Assembly: GCF_020360975.1 (NCBI RefSeq)
Contig: NW_025408671.1
Coordinates: 5,456,001 to 5,520,000, forward strand
Origin: Hirsutella rhossiliensis
Taxonomy: Eukaryota > Ascomycota > Sordariomycetes > Hypocreales > Ophiocordycipitaceae
DNA length: 64,000 nucleotides
Reading direction: 5' to 3'
This document shows positions 12,555 through 23,610 of the stretch, piece after piece (position 1 is the stretch's first letter; the number at the start of each line of letters is the position of its first letter). A model generated the notes under the pieces. The model saw only the letters and a list, made by a program, of their open reading frames with translations, was not told the origin of the DNA and did no database searches. The translations under genes and the position numbers were made by a program.

Positions 12555-13751
12555 TGCATTTTCTTTCGAATATCTTCAATTCTCCTTTTCAGGACAGGAT
12601 CGTCAGCGACTCTCTCGTGTCATCTTGAGATACCTTTCAGGGGGCGGATTATAGCCCTCTGGTCTGGCTTCTTCGATAACCTGCCAGCAACCCTCGAGCT
12701 CGTGTCCCTTGCGTCTGCAGGCAAGGCAGGGATCTCTTTTGGAATATGGCTCCCTTTCCAAGGGCTCTCTGTCCAGCTTCTTCTTCTTCGCTGGCGGTAC
12801 TTCGTCCGCATCGTCTGCGTCTGCTGCTGCTTTGTCCGCATGAAATGCGCCTCCTCTTTTGATAGCACCTCGGGGTTTTTCTGCTTCTCTGCTTTCGGCC
12901 AGATGCTTCACATCTCGCACGACTCTCTCAACAGTCCATTGACTCTCCGTCGGAGCTTGGGCTGCAAGAACGGCGGCGACTGCGGCCGTTGCTGCAGCGG
13001 CCATCGCGGCTACTGCAGCTGCTGCCGGATTGTGAACAACGGGGTTAACAGGAGCAGCAGCAGGAGGACCATATCGGTCGAAGTCGAACAGTTTCCCCTG
13101 GGTAGCCTCTGATTTTGCGTCGAGTATCCTGCTTCCTTGTTCGTACTGGTAGCCTAGGAGTTATCCAGAGGCCTAATCAATGTGGCAACGTCTCTAAGCC
13201 ACTGGCCCGTTTGGGCCTCCATTAGCTTATACTTATCGGCGTCAGACATTATGTCTTCCCATTTGTCGATCCAGGAGTCTAGATCCTTTGCGTTAAATCT
13301 CTTTAGGTGGGTCGAATACTTGGTCCTTGTGAGATTCATCATATATCCCGCTTCAGGGGCCGTCGACGCTTCTAGACGTTTAAACCACTGACGAATTGGA
13401 AGGTCTTCGTCGAAGGCGTTCTGCTTCGAGGATACCACTGATTCCTGCATCGCTATGCGAGCGTTGGTAACCAGTTTAGTCTCATCTTTATACTCTTTCC
13501 TCCTGATATCATAGTCCCGCATCGCGTCGTTATAATCTCTCTTCTGAACGGCAGAGAGGTCAGCGAGTCTAACAGCATCAGGGGCGTAGTGGCGGAATTC
13601 AGGTCGCTCAGGAGGTTCGAGGGTCCTCGTTGGTAAAGATCAGGCTATGGATCGTCTTGTCAGTTCGATTCCTGAGCTCCCTTCTCCATTTGTCCCAGTT
13701 GCTTGGTCCTGAGAGGATCGCTCGTGCAGGGGCGGCAGAAGACTTCGACAT
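12555..13751 (-). pseudogene. Copia-1 gag (capsid and zinc knuckle), frame-broken
   Basis: The start is taken at ATG 13751 (MSKSSAAPARAILSGPSNWDKWRRELRNR), about 70 bases inside the 5' LTR. The capsid region includes IRQWFKRLEASTAPEAGYM (13522-13154), closely matching the Copia-2 gag. An Ala-rich segment (about 13010-12940) leads to a CCHC zinc knuckle, CLACRRKGHELEGC, near 12690-12730. At least one frame slip lies between the capsid and knuckle frames. Gag forms the particle that packages the RNA. Confidence 0.83.
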
Positions 13752-13805
13752 CTCGTTGATTTGAGAGTGGTTTTCGGTCGGAATGGAAGTTACAGGAACG
13801 TAGTT

Positions 13806-13822
13806 CCTCCCGGGCTCATGAC
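13806..13822 (-). other. Primer-binding site of Copia-1 (half-tRNA type)
   Basis: In the sense direction GTCATGAGCCCGGGAGG directly follows the 5' LTR. ATGAGCCC is complementary to the conserved GGGCUCAU of the initiator tRNA-Met anticodon arm. Copia elements are known to prime from a cleaved initiator tRNA half. The assignment rests on 8-9 bases. Confidence 0.6.
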
Positions 13823-14000
13823 TGTCACGAAAAGTAGGGCCAAATAGGCATAAAGTTTTCCTAGGACACCGTCCCTGACGGCCGGGCTGACTGTCTCAGC
13901 CGACGCATCAGAAAGCAGGCCTGACGTCCTGGCTGACTGTCTCAGCAGGAGCATCAGCAAGCAGGGAACCTCTAGAGGTCCTACGAGCGGCTTCGCAACA
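13823..14000 (-). repeat. 5' LTR of Copia-1 (178 bp, internally deleted)
   Basis: Same ends as the 3' LTR (TGTCACGAAAAG to CTTCGCAACA on the plus strand). It lacks the 151 bp between AAAGTT and TTCCTAGG and has one extra C in CGTCCCTGACGG. Since both LTRs are identical at insertion, the deletion came later or is an assembly artefact. Confidence 0.9.
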
Positions 14001-14005
14001 GATAT

Positions 14006-14374
14006 AGTCTACCTTATATAACGAAATATTAAAATAAAACGACTAAGTAATAAATTAGATTTTAAGAAACTTAGACCGTTTAAGGTTAAGAAAACTATTT
14101 TAAAAGTTAACTATAAACTTTCGCTACTAATAATAATATAGATATACTTAATATTTTATATCTTATTATTAGAACTACCGCTATAAAACGCTAAACTATA
14201 GGAAAAAATTAAAGTTAACGACGATTAAGAATATAAAGTAGAATAAATACTAGATATAAGAAAATAAGGTTAGTAATAAGAATACCTTATTAAATAGAAG
14301 GGATATAGACTAGAGGAAAATACCTAGGAACTACTTAAGCACTTAACCTACTATAGCTCTCTACTTCGATGATT
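14006..14374 (+). pseudogene. RIP-destroyed Gypsy pol copy 1, right part (integrase end and chromodomain)
   Basis: Continues from 8370 across Copia-1. With stops read through, about 14230-14350 gives EYKVE-ILDIRK-G...EYLIK-KGYRLEENT-ELLKHLT, a recognisable chromodomain in which RIP turned Trp and Gln codons into stops. The same segment in copy 2 lies at about 22305-22440. Relative to copy 2, copy 1 has about 18 extra bases just before the Copia-1 insertion point. Confidence 0.82.
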
Positions 14375-15354
14375 TTACTAAAAGGTTTAAGAGGGATTAA
14401 AGGACTAAGATCTATAAACTCCTCGCTAATACTAAATAAGAACTAATTCGCCTTATTAAGAACGCCTAACGATTATAAGTTATTTACTACTTAATACTTA
14501 TATATATTAAGCGTAGGCAAAACGCTATCCTTAGTATTTACTTTTTAGATACTACGATAAAATAACTTAGAACTCTTTTCCTTTATATAATTTTAAATCT
14601 TCCGGATACGAGCTAAATAATTAACGGCGATAAATATTTACGACTAAAGATTCGTAAGCTATACTTAAAGCTCTAATAAGGCTTCCCTAGCTTCCTCTTC
14701 TTTAGAATATAGCTTATACTACTCCGCTAATAATTTAGTTACTAAAAGAAATATATTAGCTACTACGCGTAAAAAGAATTAAAAGACACCTATAAGAAGA
14801 GGCTACTAAAATACTATTATAATAGGGACGACTACTAGTAATATAATTATTATAGCGCGAAGAATTTTCGGCTATCTAATAATTTATCTTCTTTGCCTTA
14901 AAGTATTAAGTGCACGGTATATTAGTAGGATCTCTACTTAAATCGATATATTTAGTAAGAGTAGCGCGCTTAAAGGCTTTTTAGGAACGATTTTTTAGTA
15001 TACGACTAGATATACTATTAGTAGTATATCCTAAAAAGATAAAGAAATAAGGAACGATATACTTACGTACGACGTAATAAGGGTATATTTATATATAGCG
15101 GCTAAGGTAGCTATAGTAGGTCTTATAAATAAGACTAAAAGGAGGGGAGATATTATATTACGACTATAGCTACTAAGCCGCTAACGGTCGACCGCGTTAA
15201 GCACGTAATATAGTTTAACGGATAAATAGTTAGCACGACTATCTAATAGATATAAGATCGAGGGGATTATAGAGATCTAAGTAATCTAGGATTAACGAGA
15301 TTACTACGCTTTATATAATCTAATGTTAGGGATTATAGCTAGGCCTATAATCTA
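14375..15354. other. RIPed, unassigned DNA
   Basis: AT-rich, CpA/TpG-poor, no open frame. A purine tract (AAAAGGAGGGGAGATA) near 15140-15155 is followed by TTATATTACGAC, which could be a RIPed polypurine tract and LTR start. I do not recognise the sequence between the chromodomain and that point. Confidence 0.5.
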
Positions 15355-15615
15355 AGGATAGTCTCTATAGGTATATATAGCTACCTATTTTTACTCCTTT
15401 AAATAGATAGCTCTCTAGCTTTTAATATTATAATTATTACGATCTCTATTACGATCTTATCTTTAATTTAGGTTACTTAATTACCTAGTTATAGTCTATA
15501 GTCTATAACCTCCGACTTATTACTAACGTAATATACTTATTATTGCTTAGATCACGCCCTATTATATCTACTAATATAAACCCCTCGATAGGTTTATCCC
15601 TTAGGAATAATACCG
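15355..15615. repeat. Dispersed repeat, copy 1 (possible LTR remnant)
   Basis: Closely matches 23370-23610, from TATAGGTATATATAGCTACC to CTTAGGAATAA-ACCGG, differing mainly by C/T and G/A. Each copy lies about 930-980 bases after a Gypsy chromodomain, which suggests a shared LTR. Confidence 0.65.
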
Positions 15616-15631
15616 GATATTATAAATAGAA

Positions 15632-18476
15632 AGGGCCTATATAATAAGACTTACTATAAAACTTCTATATAACCTTTAGAGGGAAGTCGTTAAGACCGCC
15701 TATTACCTTTAGAACCGGACCCTAAGGGACCCTAGGGGACTAAGGGACTATAGGGACCTAGAGACCCTTTTTAAGACCTAAGAAATAGACTAGAAATCCC
15801 CCCTTAAGCTCTTTATAAAGAAGAGGGCCTCGCTAGCCTACCTTTATACCTATAGCTATAAGGCATACGCTATAACTACCGATATATAGCTAAAAAGGAA
15901 GAAGAAAAGAAAGCTTAATCCTAGAGCCTTTATTAGTTACCTTATTAGGTATAATTCTATAAATATCTTCCGGATCTAGATTCCTCTTTTATAGAAGGTT
16001 ATTTTAACTAGGGATATAATTTTCGACGAATCTAGCTTCTTTAATAGAAAGAGGGATTAATAGCCCCTCTTACTCTCTTAACGTTAGCTAATTTAAAAGA
16101 TCTAAATTCCCCCTTCCTAATAGTCTTAAGAAGAGGTCCTAGATAAGGAAAGGGAAGAAGAAACCGACGTTAAAGTAGTCGAGGATAACGCTGACTTTAA
16201 AGATAAAGAAGGAGACTATAGGAAAGCGGTAGAGCTAGAATACGCCTACCTCCCTACGCCTCTTTTAACGGAATAAGAAGAAGATCTAGAAGTAGCTTTC
16301 TCTATTACTCTTCCCGTCTCGACCCTTAAGGGGGTAGGAAAGGTACCTCTCTTAAAGGATTACCTAGCTGCCTTTTTATCCCTGCTTCGAGAAGCAAAGG
16401 AAGGTATAGGGCCCGATATAGATACTAAAGAAGACTAACCTCTCCCTTATTTCGATTATTTTTCCGACTTCTACTTAACGCTAATAGAAGACGGTTCCTA
16501 TAGAGCGTTTATAGTAGGCCGGCTCTTTAAGCTATAGTTATTAGCAAGGAAGGTATATAAAAGAGACCTCCCGGACCTACTAGTAAACTAAAAGCAGCTA
16601 GAAAGACACCCCTTTAGAGACTAGTTTTTCTAGGCCTAGAAAGACTACCTAGCCTTATACGAAGAGATAGGGTCTTTTAAAGAGGTCCTTAAGGAAAAGG
16701 CAAGAGGAAAACAGGTCCTTAGCTATAAGTAGGTCTTTATCTATAAGACTAATAAACATAGCTTCCTTTAAAAGTATAAAGCCTAGCTAGTTATCTATAG
16801 GAATTAATAGGAAAAGGGGGATCTACCTACTAAGGCAACTACCTTAGTAGGGATGTCTTTTCGGACCCTTATAGCTATAGTAGTAGAATTCGACCTCGAG
16901 CTCGATTAGATAGATATAGTTAACGCCTTCGTTAACTACCCTCTTAAGGAAGAAGAAGTTATCTATATACGACTTCCTCTTAGTTTCTAATAACTAGGAA
17001 AGGTTCTATAGCTTAGGAAAGCTCTATATAGACTACGAAGATTACTCCTTCCTTAGCAATAGCATTTAATAGGTTCCCTTAAAGCCCTAGGCTTTAAGAA
17101 AGTCCCTTAGGAACCGTGTATAATATAGAAAGGTAAAATCACGGTCTTCTTCTATATCGACGATATTATCTAGGCCTACCTAAAAGAGGAAGAGGCTACT
17201 ACTAGGGAGGCTATATAAGGCCTATAATAAAGGTATAAGATAACTAAGCTAGGGGAGCTAAAGTAGTTCCTAGGGATACGAATCCTTTAGAATAGGTCCT
17301 AACAGACTATCTAGCTTACCTAAGACGCCTATATTAATAAGGTCGCTTATAAATTCCTCCTTAATTCCCTCGATAAGAAGCTTCCCTCTATACCTATATT
17401 AAATAAAGAGCTTTTACCTAATCTATCCTTTTAAGCTAGGGAGTAAGAGAAACACTAATATTAATAAAAGGTAGGCTCCTTGCTTTTTTTAGCTATTTCT
17501 ACTAGACCGGATATCTCTTTTACGGTCTCCTAGCTAGCTAGGCATAACTAGAATCCTAGCCCTAAGTATTAAGAAGTAGTAGATAGAGCTAACCTTTATC
17601 TCTATTTAACGAGATTATATAGTCTACGCCTAAGAGGGCTAGAAAGGAAGAAATAAGCTATAGAAATCTTCCTCTATTTAAGCGATTCGTCCTTTATAGA
17701 TAATTCCTTAGATAGAAAGAGCTTATAGGGGTATATTATATCCCTTTTTAAAGGAACTATTACTTAGAGAGCTTCGAAATAAGCTACCGTTATAACTTCG
17801 AGTACGGAGGCAGAGCTACTAGCTCTTTTAGAAGCGTTAAAAGAAGCGATTTTCCTTAGCCGGCTGCTAATATCGCTACGACTATAAATTCCGTCCCTAT
17901 TAGCTATAGAATATAATAATACGCAGACTATATAGATTTTTACGGAGGAAAATAGTAAGCTATCGACCCGGCTATAGTATATCGATATCTACTAGTATTA
18001 GTTACGCTAAGAGGTCTAAAGGGGACTTATTTCCGTCTATTAGGTTCTAATAGTATTAATAAAAGCCGACGGTCGTACGAAGCCCCTACTAAAGTAGAAG
18101 CTAGCTGTCCTTTTATAGTAAATAGGGCTAGAAGACGTTCGAGAGAAGCTGTCCTTAGAGGCCCGCCTTAAGAGTCTACGAGAGGAGCTAATAGCACGTA
18201 CGAGAAGGTAACGTCTATAGCCGAAGAAAAGGAAGAGGCTTTTCCCTTTAAAGGGCCTCCTATTTTAATTAGGTTTTTCCCCCTTTTCTTATAAGACTTT
18301 CCCCTCTTTAGGCCCCTTTTCCTTAAGTAGGTCTAAAAGAGCCTAGGGACCTAAAAGGGCCCCTGCTTTCCTCGAGTAAAGAGAGAAGTATAGAGCTAAG
18401 AACCTCCTCTATACGCTTACTAGCCTAAAGCCGTATTAGCTATGCCCTTAAGGGGCAGGCTATAGCTAAGGGGGTG
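15632..18476 (+). pseudogene. RIP-destroyed Copia of the Copia-2 family, 5'-truncated
   Basis: Plus-strand pol starting in the integrase extension (the VVKTAYYLRNQTPRDP region, RIP changes ignored) and running through an acidic linker. The reverse transcriptase follows (about 16680-17300: KQVLSYK-VFIYKTNK, LELD-IDIVNAFVN, ITVFFYIDDII-AYLKEEE), then RNase H to about 18100. YVDD has become YIDD, and Trp and Gln codons are TAG or TAA. It is collinear with Copia-2 and has no Gypsy insertions, so it shows the uninterrupted sequence at the Gypsy-A site (AGCAAGGAAGGTATATAAAA near 16545). Confidence 0.88.
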
Positions 18477-18953
18477 TATTGTAAAGCGTAGTATAATTTC
18501 GTAGTTCTTGGAGATATCCCTTAGTACGAGGGACCTAGGAAGCTAGAAAATAAGTTTTAAGAAAGGAGCTAAAAAGAGGTATAGAAAGGAGGGTAGGGGT
18601 AAGAGGGGAAGTAAAAGTAGCGATAGCTTCCTATAGACATAGCGAGAAATAAGATAGATATACCGGCAACGGCTAGAAAGGAGGGGAAAACCTAGTAAAA
18701 AGCTCGGTAGTTAAAAGGATATTAGTAGCTTCTTTAAGTAGGATCTTCTTTATTAATTAAGATACTAAACGGGTATAAAGAGGGGCGTTAGATAGAGGAA
18801 AGAAGGATAATTAAGGCAATATAATAATTACTCCCCTACCGTAATTGCTACCCCCGTAAGAATTAAATCTCTCTGCCCTACCTATCCGACCCCTTACTCT
18901 TAATTTTACCTTAGTGCATTTTTTATATACTTCTTATATCTCTCTTCGCGAGA
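18477..18953 (+). repeat. 3' LTR of the RIPed Copia-2 relative
   Basis: Starts TATTGTAAAGCG (RIPed form of TGTCGCGAAGCG) after AAGGGGGTG and ends CTTCGCGAGA. Its 477 bp match the 476 bp of the two Copia-2 LTRs. The next five bases, ATTAC, are the presumed target duplication. Confidence 0.85.
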
Positions 18954-21900
18954 ATTACGCGCGTATACTTTTAGATTACGGCGCGATAGGCAATTACGTT
19001 TTACCTAAAGTCGTTAATCGTTACCGACTTATATAGAGATATAAGTAAGATCTATATAAACTTATAAATATTAAAGGAGAGGCCTTTAACTATAATAATA
19101 GAATTATTAATATAGAGATTAATTACCTTAATATTAATATCTAGGGCTACGACGAATAAGTTAACTTTAATATTATAGATATTAAAGAATACGACCTTAT
19201 ATTAAGGCTTCTATAGCTATAGGAGAGCAACCTACTAATTAATTAAAAAACTAGCTAGCTATATTAGAACGAGGATATAAGCTTCTAGGACTAGTAGATT
19301 TAGGAGAAAGTAAAATTTTACGATAATTTAGCTACTAAATAAGATAAAAGGGATAACCGTTTAAGTAAATTATTATAGGCTTTAGCGATATAAATAAAAA
19401 TAATAACCGAACTAGCGGATATAATAAAATCGACTAATAAGACCTATATACTAACTAATATAGCTATATAACTTAGTATCCGATATAAATAGAATAAAGG
19501 ATATAATATAAAGATTTAAAGAGTTATTACTACTTTAAGGAAAGACCTTAAATAAATTAATAAAGAGCTTAAGTTAAGAGAAACTAGCTCTTAAAAGAAA
19601 GAAAAAAGCCTATAAGATAGAATAAAGAATATCCCTTAGGAATACTAGAAATATAATAAACTCTTTAAGGAAGAACTTAAGATAGGGTTACCTAAATATA
19701 GCTAATAGGACTATAAAATTTATCTTAAGGATAGAATAACGCTAACGTTCTATAAAATCTATAACTTAAACGAAAAATAACTATAAACGCTACGCGACTA
19801 CCTTAATAAGAATCTATAAAAGGGATATATATAAATATTAATATCCGAAGTAGGCTACCTAGTTATATTTATTTTAAAGAAAAATAGTAAGCTATAATTA
19901 GTTATTAACTATAAACGCTTAAACGATATTATAATAAAATACCGAATACTATTACCGCTTATATTAAAACTATAAGATCGACTATATAATAAAAAATAGT
20001 TTATAGCCCTCGATCTTAAAGGCGCCTATAACTTAATACGTATAAAAAAGGAATATAAATAGATAATAGCCTTTAGAACGAAATTTAGACTATTCGAATA
20101 TCTAGTAATACTATTTAAACTTAAAAATATACTAGCTACCTTTTAATAAATAATTAATAATATCCTATATAAATACTTAGATATCTTTATAGTAGTATAC
20201 CTAGATAATATCCTAATCTTCTTAGATACCCTAGAAGAATATAAGGAATATATCTATAAGGTACTCTACGTACTTTAGAATATAAAGTTACTAGTTAAAC
20301 TAAAGAAAAGTAAGTTCTATATATAGGAAGTAGACTTCCTTAGATATACGATCTTACTAAGAGAGATATAAATATAATAATATAAGATTAACTTAGTTAA
20401 AGAATAGCTAACGCTAAAGAATATTAAGGATATATAAAGTTTCCTAGGATTTATAAATTACTACTAACGATTTATTAAAGATTTCGGAAAGATTATAGTA
20501 CTACTATATAACTTAATAAAGAAGGAAAAAGAATTTATATAGGACGATAAAGCTAATAAAGCTTTTAAATATATTAAAACTACGATTACGTAAGAACTAG
20601 TCTTAACTACCTTCGATCTAAAACGATAAATCGAACTTAAAACCGATATATTAGACTTTACTTTAGGAGTATAAATCGGATAAAAGGATAATAAAGGAAA
20701 ACTATAACTAATTATATTCTACTTAAAGAAGCTATATAGCGTAGAACTTAATTACCCTATCTATAATAAAGAATTCCTTATAATTATTTAAGCTTTTAAG
20801 GAATTTCGATACTACCTTCTTAAAAGTAAATATAAAGTTAAGGTCTATATAGATTATAAGAATATCTTATATTTTATAATAACGTAATAGTTAAATAGAT
20901 AATAGATCCGATAGGCCGAATATTTATTAGAATTCGACTATAAAATAATCTATAGAAAAGGAATAGAAAATAGTCGAGCTAATGCCCTTAGTCGATAAAA
21001 TAACTACGATATAAGGGCACTTATAGTAAAAGGATAGCTCCTAGAAATTACCGAAAACGGAAACTACTAGTAATAATAGCTAAATATAATATTTAAGGTA
21101 TAACCTAACGACTTATTATACTAGAAGATCCTAAAATAGATAAAAGAATATAAAGTACTAAACGGATATAATATAGAATATTTAGAAGTTTTAATATATA
21201 AAAATAAAATCTAGATACTACTAGAATTATAAGATAAAGTTATATAAGATATATACGAATATCTAATATATAGATACTAAGGAATCTAAAAAATAATAAA
21301 ACGGATTAAACGATAATATAACTTCTTATAGCTTAAAGAAGTAGTATAATAAGTTATTAAAGAATATAAACTTTATATATAAAGTAAAGCTAAATAATAT
21401 AAACTATATAGAGAATTATAACTACTACTAGTACTAGAGAAACTATAGGATTTAATAGCTTTCGACTATATTATAAAGCTACTACTATTAAAAGAACCTA
21501 TAACTAATATTAAGTATAATAGTATATTTATTATTACTAATAGATTAACGAAGTATAGATACTTTTTACTATATAAAGAAGTAAGTAATATAGAAGAGCT
21601 AGTATATATATTCCTATAAATAATTATTAGTAATTATAGACAGACGAACGAGATTATCTTTAATAGAGGAAGTACGTTTATAGCTAAATTTTAGTAAGCT
21701 CTTATAATATAATTAAGGATAAAATATAAGCTTAGTATAGCTTATTACCTATAAATAGATAGATAAATAAAACGACTTAACTAAACGCTTAAATAATATT
21801 TATAATACTATATTAGCTACGAAAAAAACGATTAAGTTAAATAGCTACTAATAGTATAATTAGCTTATAATAGCTTAGTTATAGAAATAACTAAGCTCTT

Positions 21901-22436
21901 ACTAGTATATACTAATTATAGATATAACCTAGAAGTATTTAAGGTTACTCGATAAGGACTATAAGCGGAATAAGCGATACTATAAGTAGATTAGCTATAA
22001 AAATTATATAAAGAAATATAATAAGAACTTTAATTTATTAGAGAATAAATATCTACTTACTATAATCGGAAAAGATTATAGGGACTAAATAGTCTACCTC
22101 GTATAACGAAATATTAAAATAAAATAACTAAGTAATAAATTAGATTTTAAGAAACTTAAACGGTTTAAGGTTAAGAAAACTATTTTAAAAGTTAACTATA
22201 AACTTTTACTATTAATAATAATATAGATATACCTAATATTTTATATCTTATTATTAAAACTAGTACTATAAAACGCTAAACTATAGGAAAAAATTAAAGT
22301 TAACGATAATTAAGAATATAAAGTAGAATAAATACTAGATATAAGAAAATAAGGTTAGTAATAAGAATACCTTATTAAATAAAAAGGATATAGACTAAAA
22401 GAAAATACCTAGGAACTACTTAAGTACTTAACCTAC
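18954..22436 (+). pseudogene. RIP-destroyed Ty3/Gypsy pol, copy 2
   Basis: Begins with the protease (ARILLDYGAIGNYVLPKVVNRYR), then reverse transcriptase (LVINYKRLNDI, VVYLDNILIFLDT near 20190-20230), RNase H, integrase and a chromodomain ending near 22436. No plus-strand frame stays open because CAA, CAG and TGG codons have become stops. It aligns with copy 1 nearly base for base apart from C/T and G/A differences. Gag is absent, and the Copia LTR abuts the first protease codons. Confidence 0.86.
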
Positions 22437-23369
22437 TATAGTTCTTTGCTCCGATAGTTTATTAGCAACGCTAATAGTAACGCCGTTAGACTATAGCTAT
22501 AAGTCTAGTTCTAACTATAGAAAAGCGTTATCCGGACTATTTTAGGGGTCGACGATAAGTCTAACTCGTCTAATGTATAAAGCTCTTAGCGCAATATACG
22601 CGACTATACCTTAGAGTATCGATCGATTTAAGAAGAGATATCGATCTCTTCCTACTATGCCCTTATAAGAGCGGTATACGCGGCGGCCGCTATAGCCGCG
22701 AGCCGACCGACCTCTTAGCGCTTAGATTAGGCATTAACCTAAAGACGATTCTTCTAAACCTTAAGGCTATCGAACTCTACTATCGAAAAATTTCTATTAT
22801 AATAACGAATGCCTTTTTTTATATAAGACGAGCATTTCGAATATCCTTTTAGGACGAAATATAACGAGCTACTCTCTTAGTAAGGCAAACACCGACCTAT
22901 TTCGAATAACTAAATACCGATTTTTTTGATTTAAGATACTACGTCCCTATAGCGTTAGGTAAAAGAATAGAATAATTTAGAGACGCGAGAACTAAATATA
23001 GTTAGCTATAGTAAAAAAAATATAAAGAAGGAAAGAACGAACTAATACTTAAGGACGACGTACTATACTACTTATAATTCTTAGGATAAGGATTATAAGG
23101 GACGAAAGAATAATATTACGAACTAGCTAACTATAAAAGGAAGACGGTTAAAATATAGGCCGTATAGCTAAAGCGTAGGATGCTAGGCGCTATAGACTAT
23201 AGAAGAACTATTAATATAAAGGTTACGTAACGGATTAGTTAGATTAGTTAGATCGGACGATCGATACTAAGTAAACTAAGTACCGATTAGCCTAATTAGT
23301 TAGATTAGCTAGATTAGTACTAAGTAGACTAAACGGGCTAAATATAATAGGCAATATCGTTATAGTAAG
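22437..23369. other. RIPed, unassigned DNA
   Basis: No open frame and no recognised domain. Read through stops, about 22980-23200 is basic (many Lys and Arg) on the plus strand, possibly a Gypsy C-terminal extension or 3' region. It does not resemble the region after copy 1. Confidence 0.45.
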
Positions 23370-23610
23370 GGGACTATAGGTATATATAGCTACCTACTTT
23401 TACTCCTTTAGAGAGATAGCTCTCTAGCTTTTAATATAGATCTTTATTACGATTCTATCTTTAATTCTAATTACTTAGTTATAGTCTACGGTCTACGACC
23501 TCTAACTTATTACTAACGTAATATATATATTATTGCTTAGACTACGCCCTATTATATCTACTAATATAAACCCCTCGATAGGTTTATCCCTTAGGAATAA
23601 CACCGGTCGT
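23370..23610. repeat. Dispersed repeat, copy 2 (possible LTR remnant)
   Basis: Pairs with 15355-15615. It ends at the same AACACCGG-like boundary, after which the sequences diverge. Confidence 0.65.

Larger units (their letters stand above)
8371..14005 (-). mobile_element. Copia-1: Ty1/Copia LTR retrotransposon with GATAT target duplication
   Basis: A complete element, 8376-14000, flanked by GATAT at 8371-8375 and 14001-14005, inserted into the RIPed Gypsy copy 1. The sense strand is minus. Order: 5' LTR (13823-14000), primer site, gag, protease, integrase, reverse transcriptase, RNase H, polypurine tract, 3' LTR (8376-8703). Integrase upstream of reverse transcriptase places it in Ty1/Copia. 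CpA and TpG are abundant, so it escaped RIP and is younger than its target. Coding frames are broken by several indels. Its proteins are clearly related to those of Copia-2. Confidence 0.93.

Noticed and set aside
15325..15345. Telomere-type TTAGGG
   Set aside because: A single occurrence with no tandem array.
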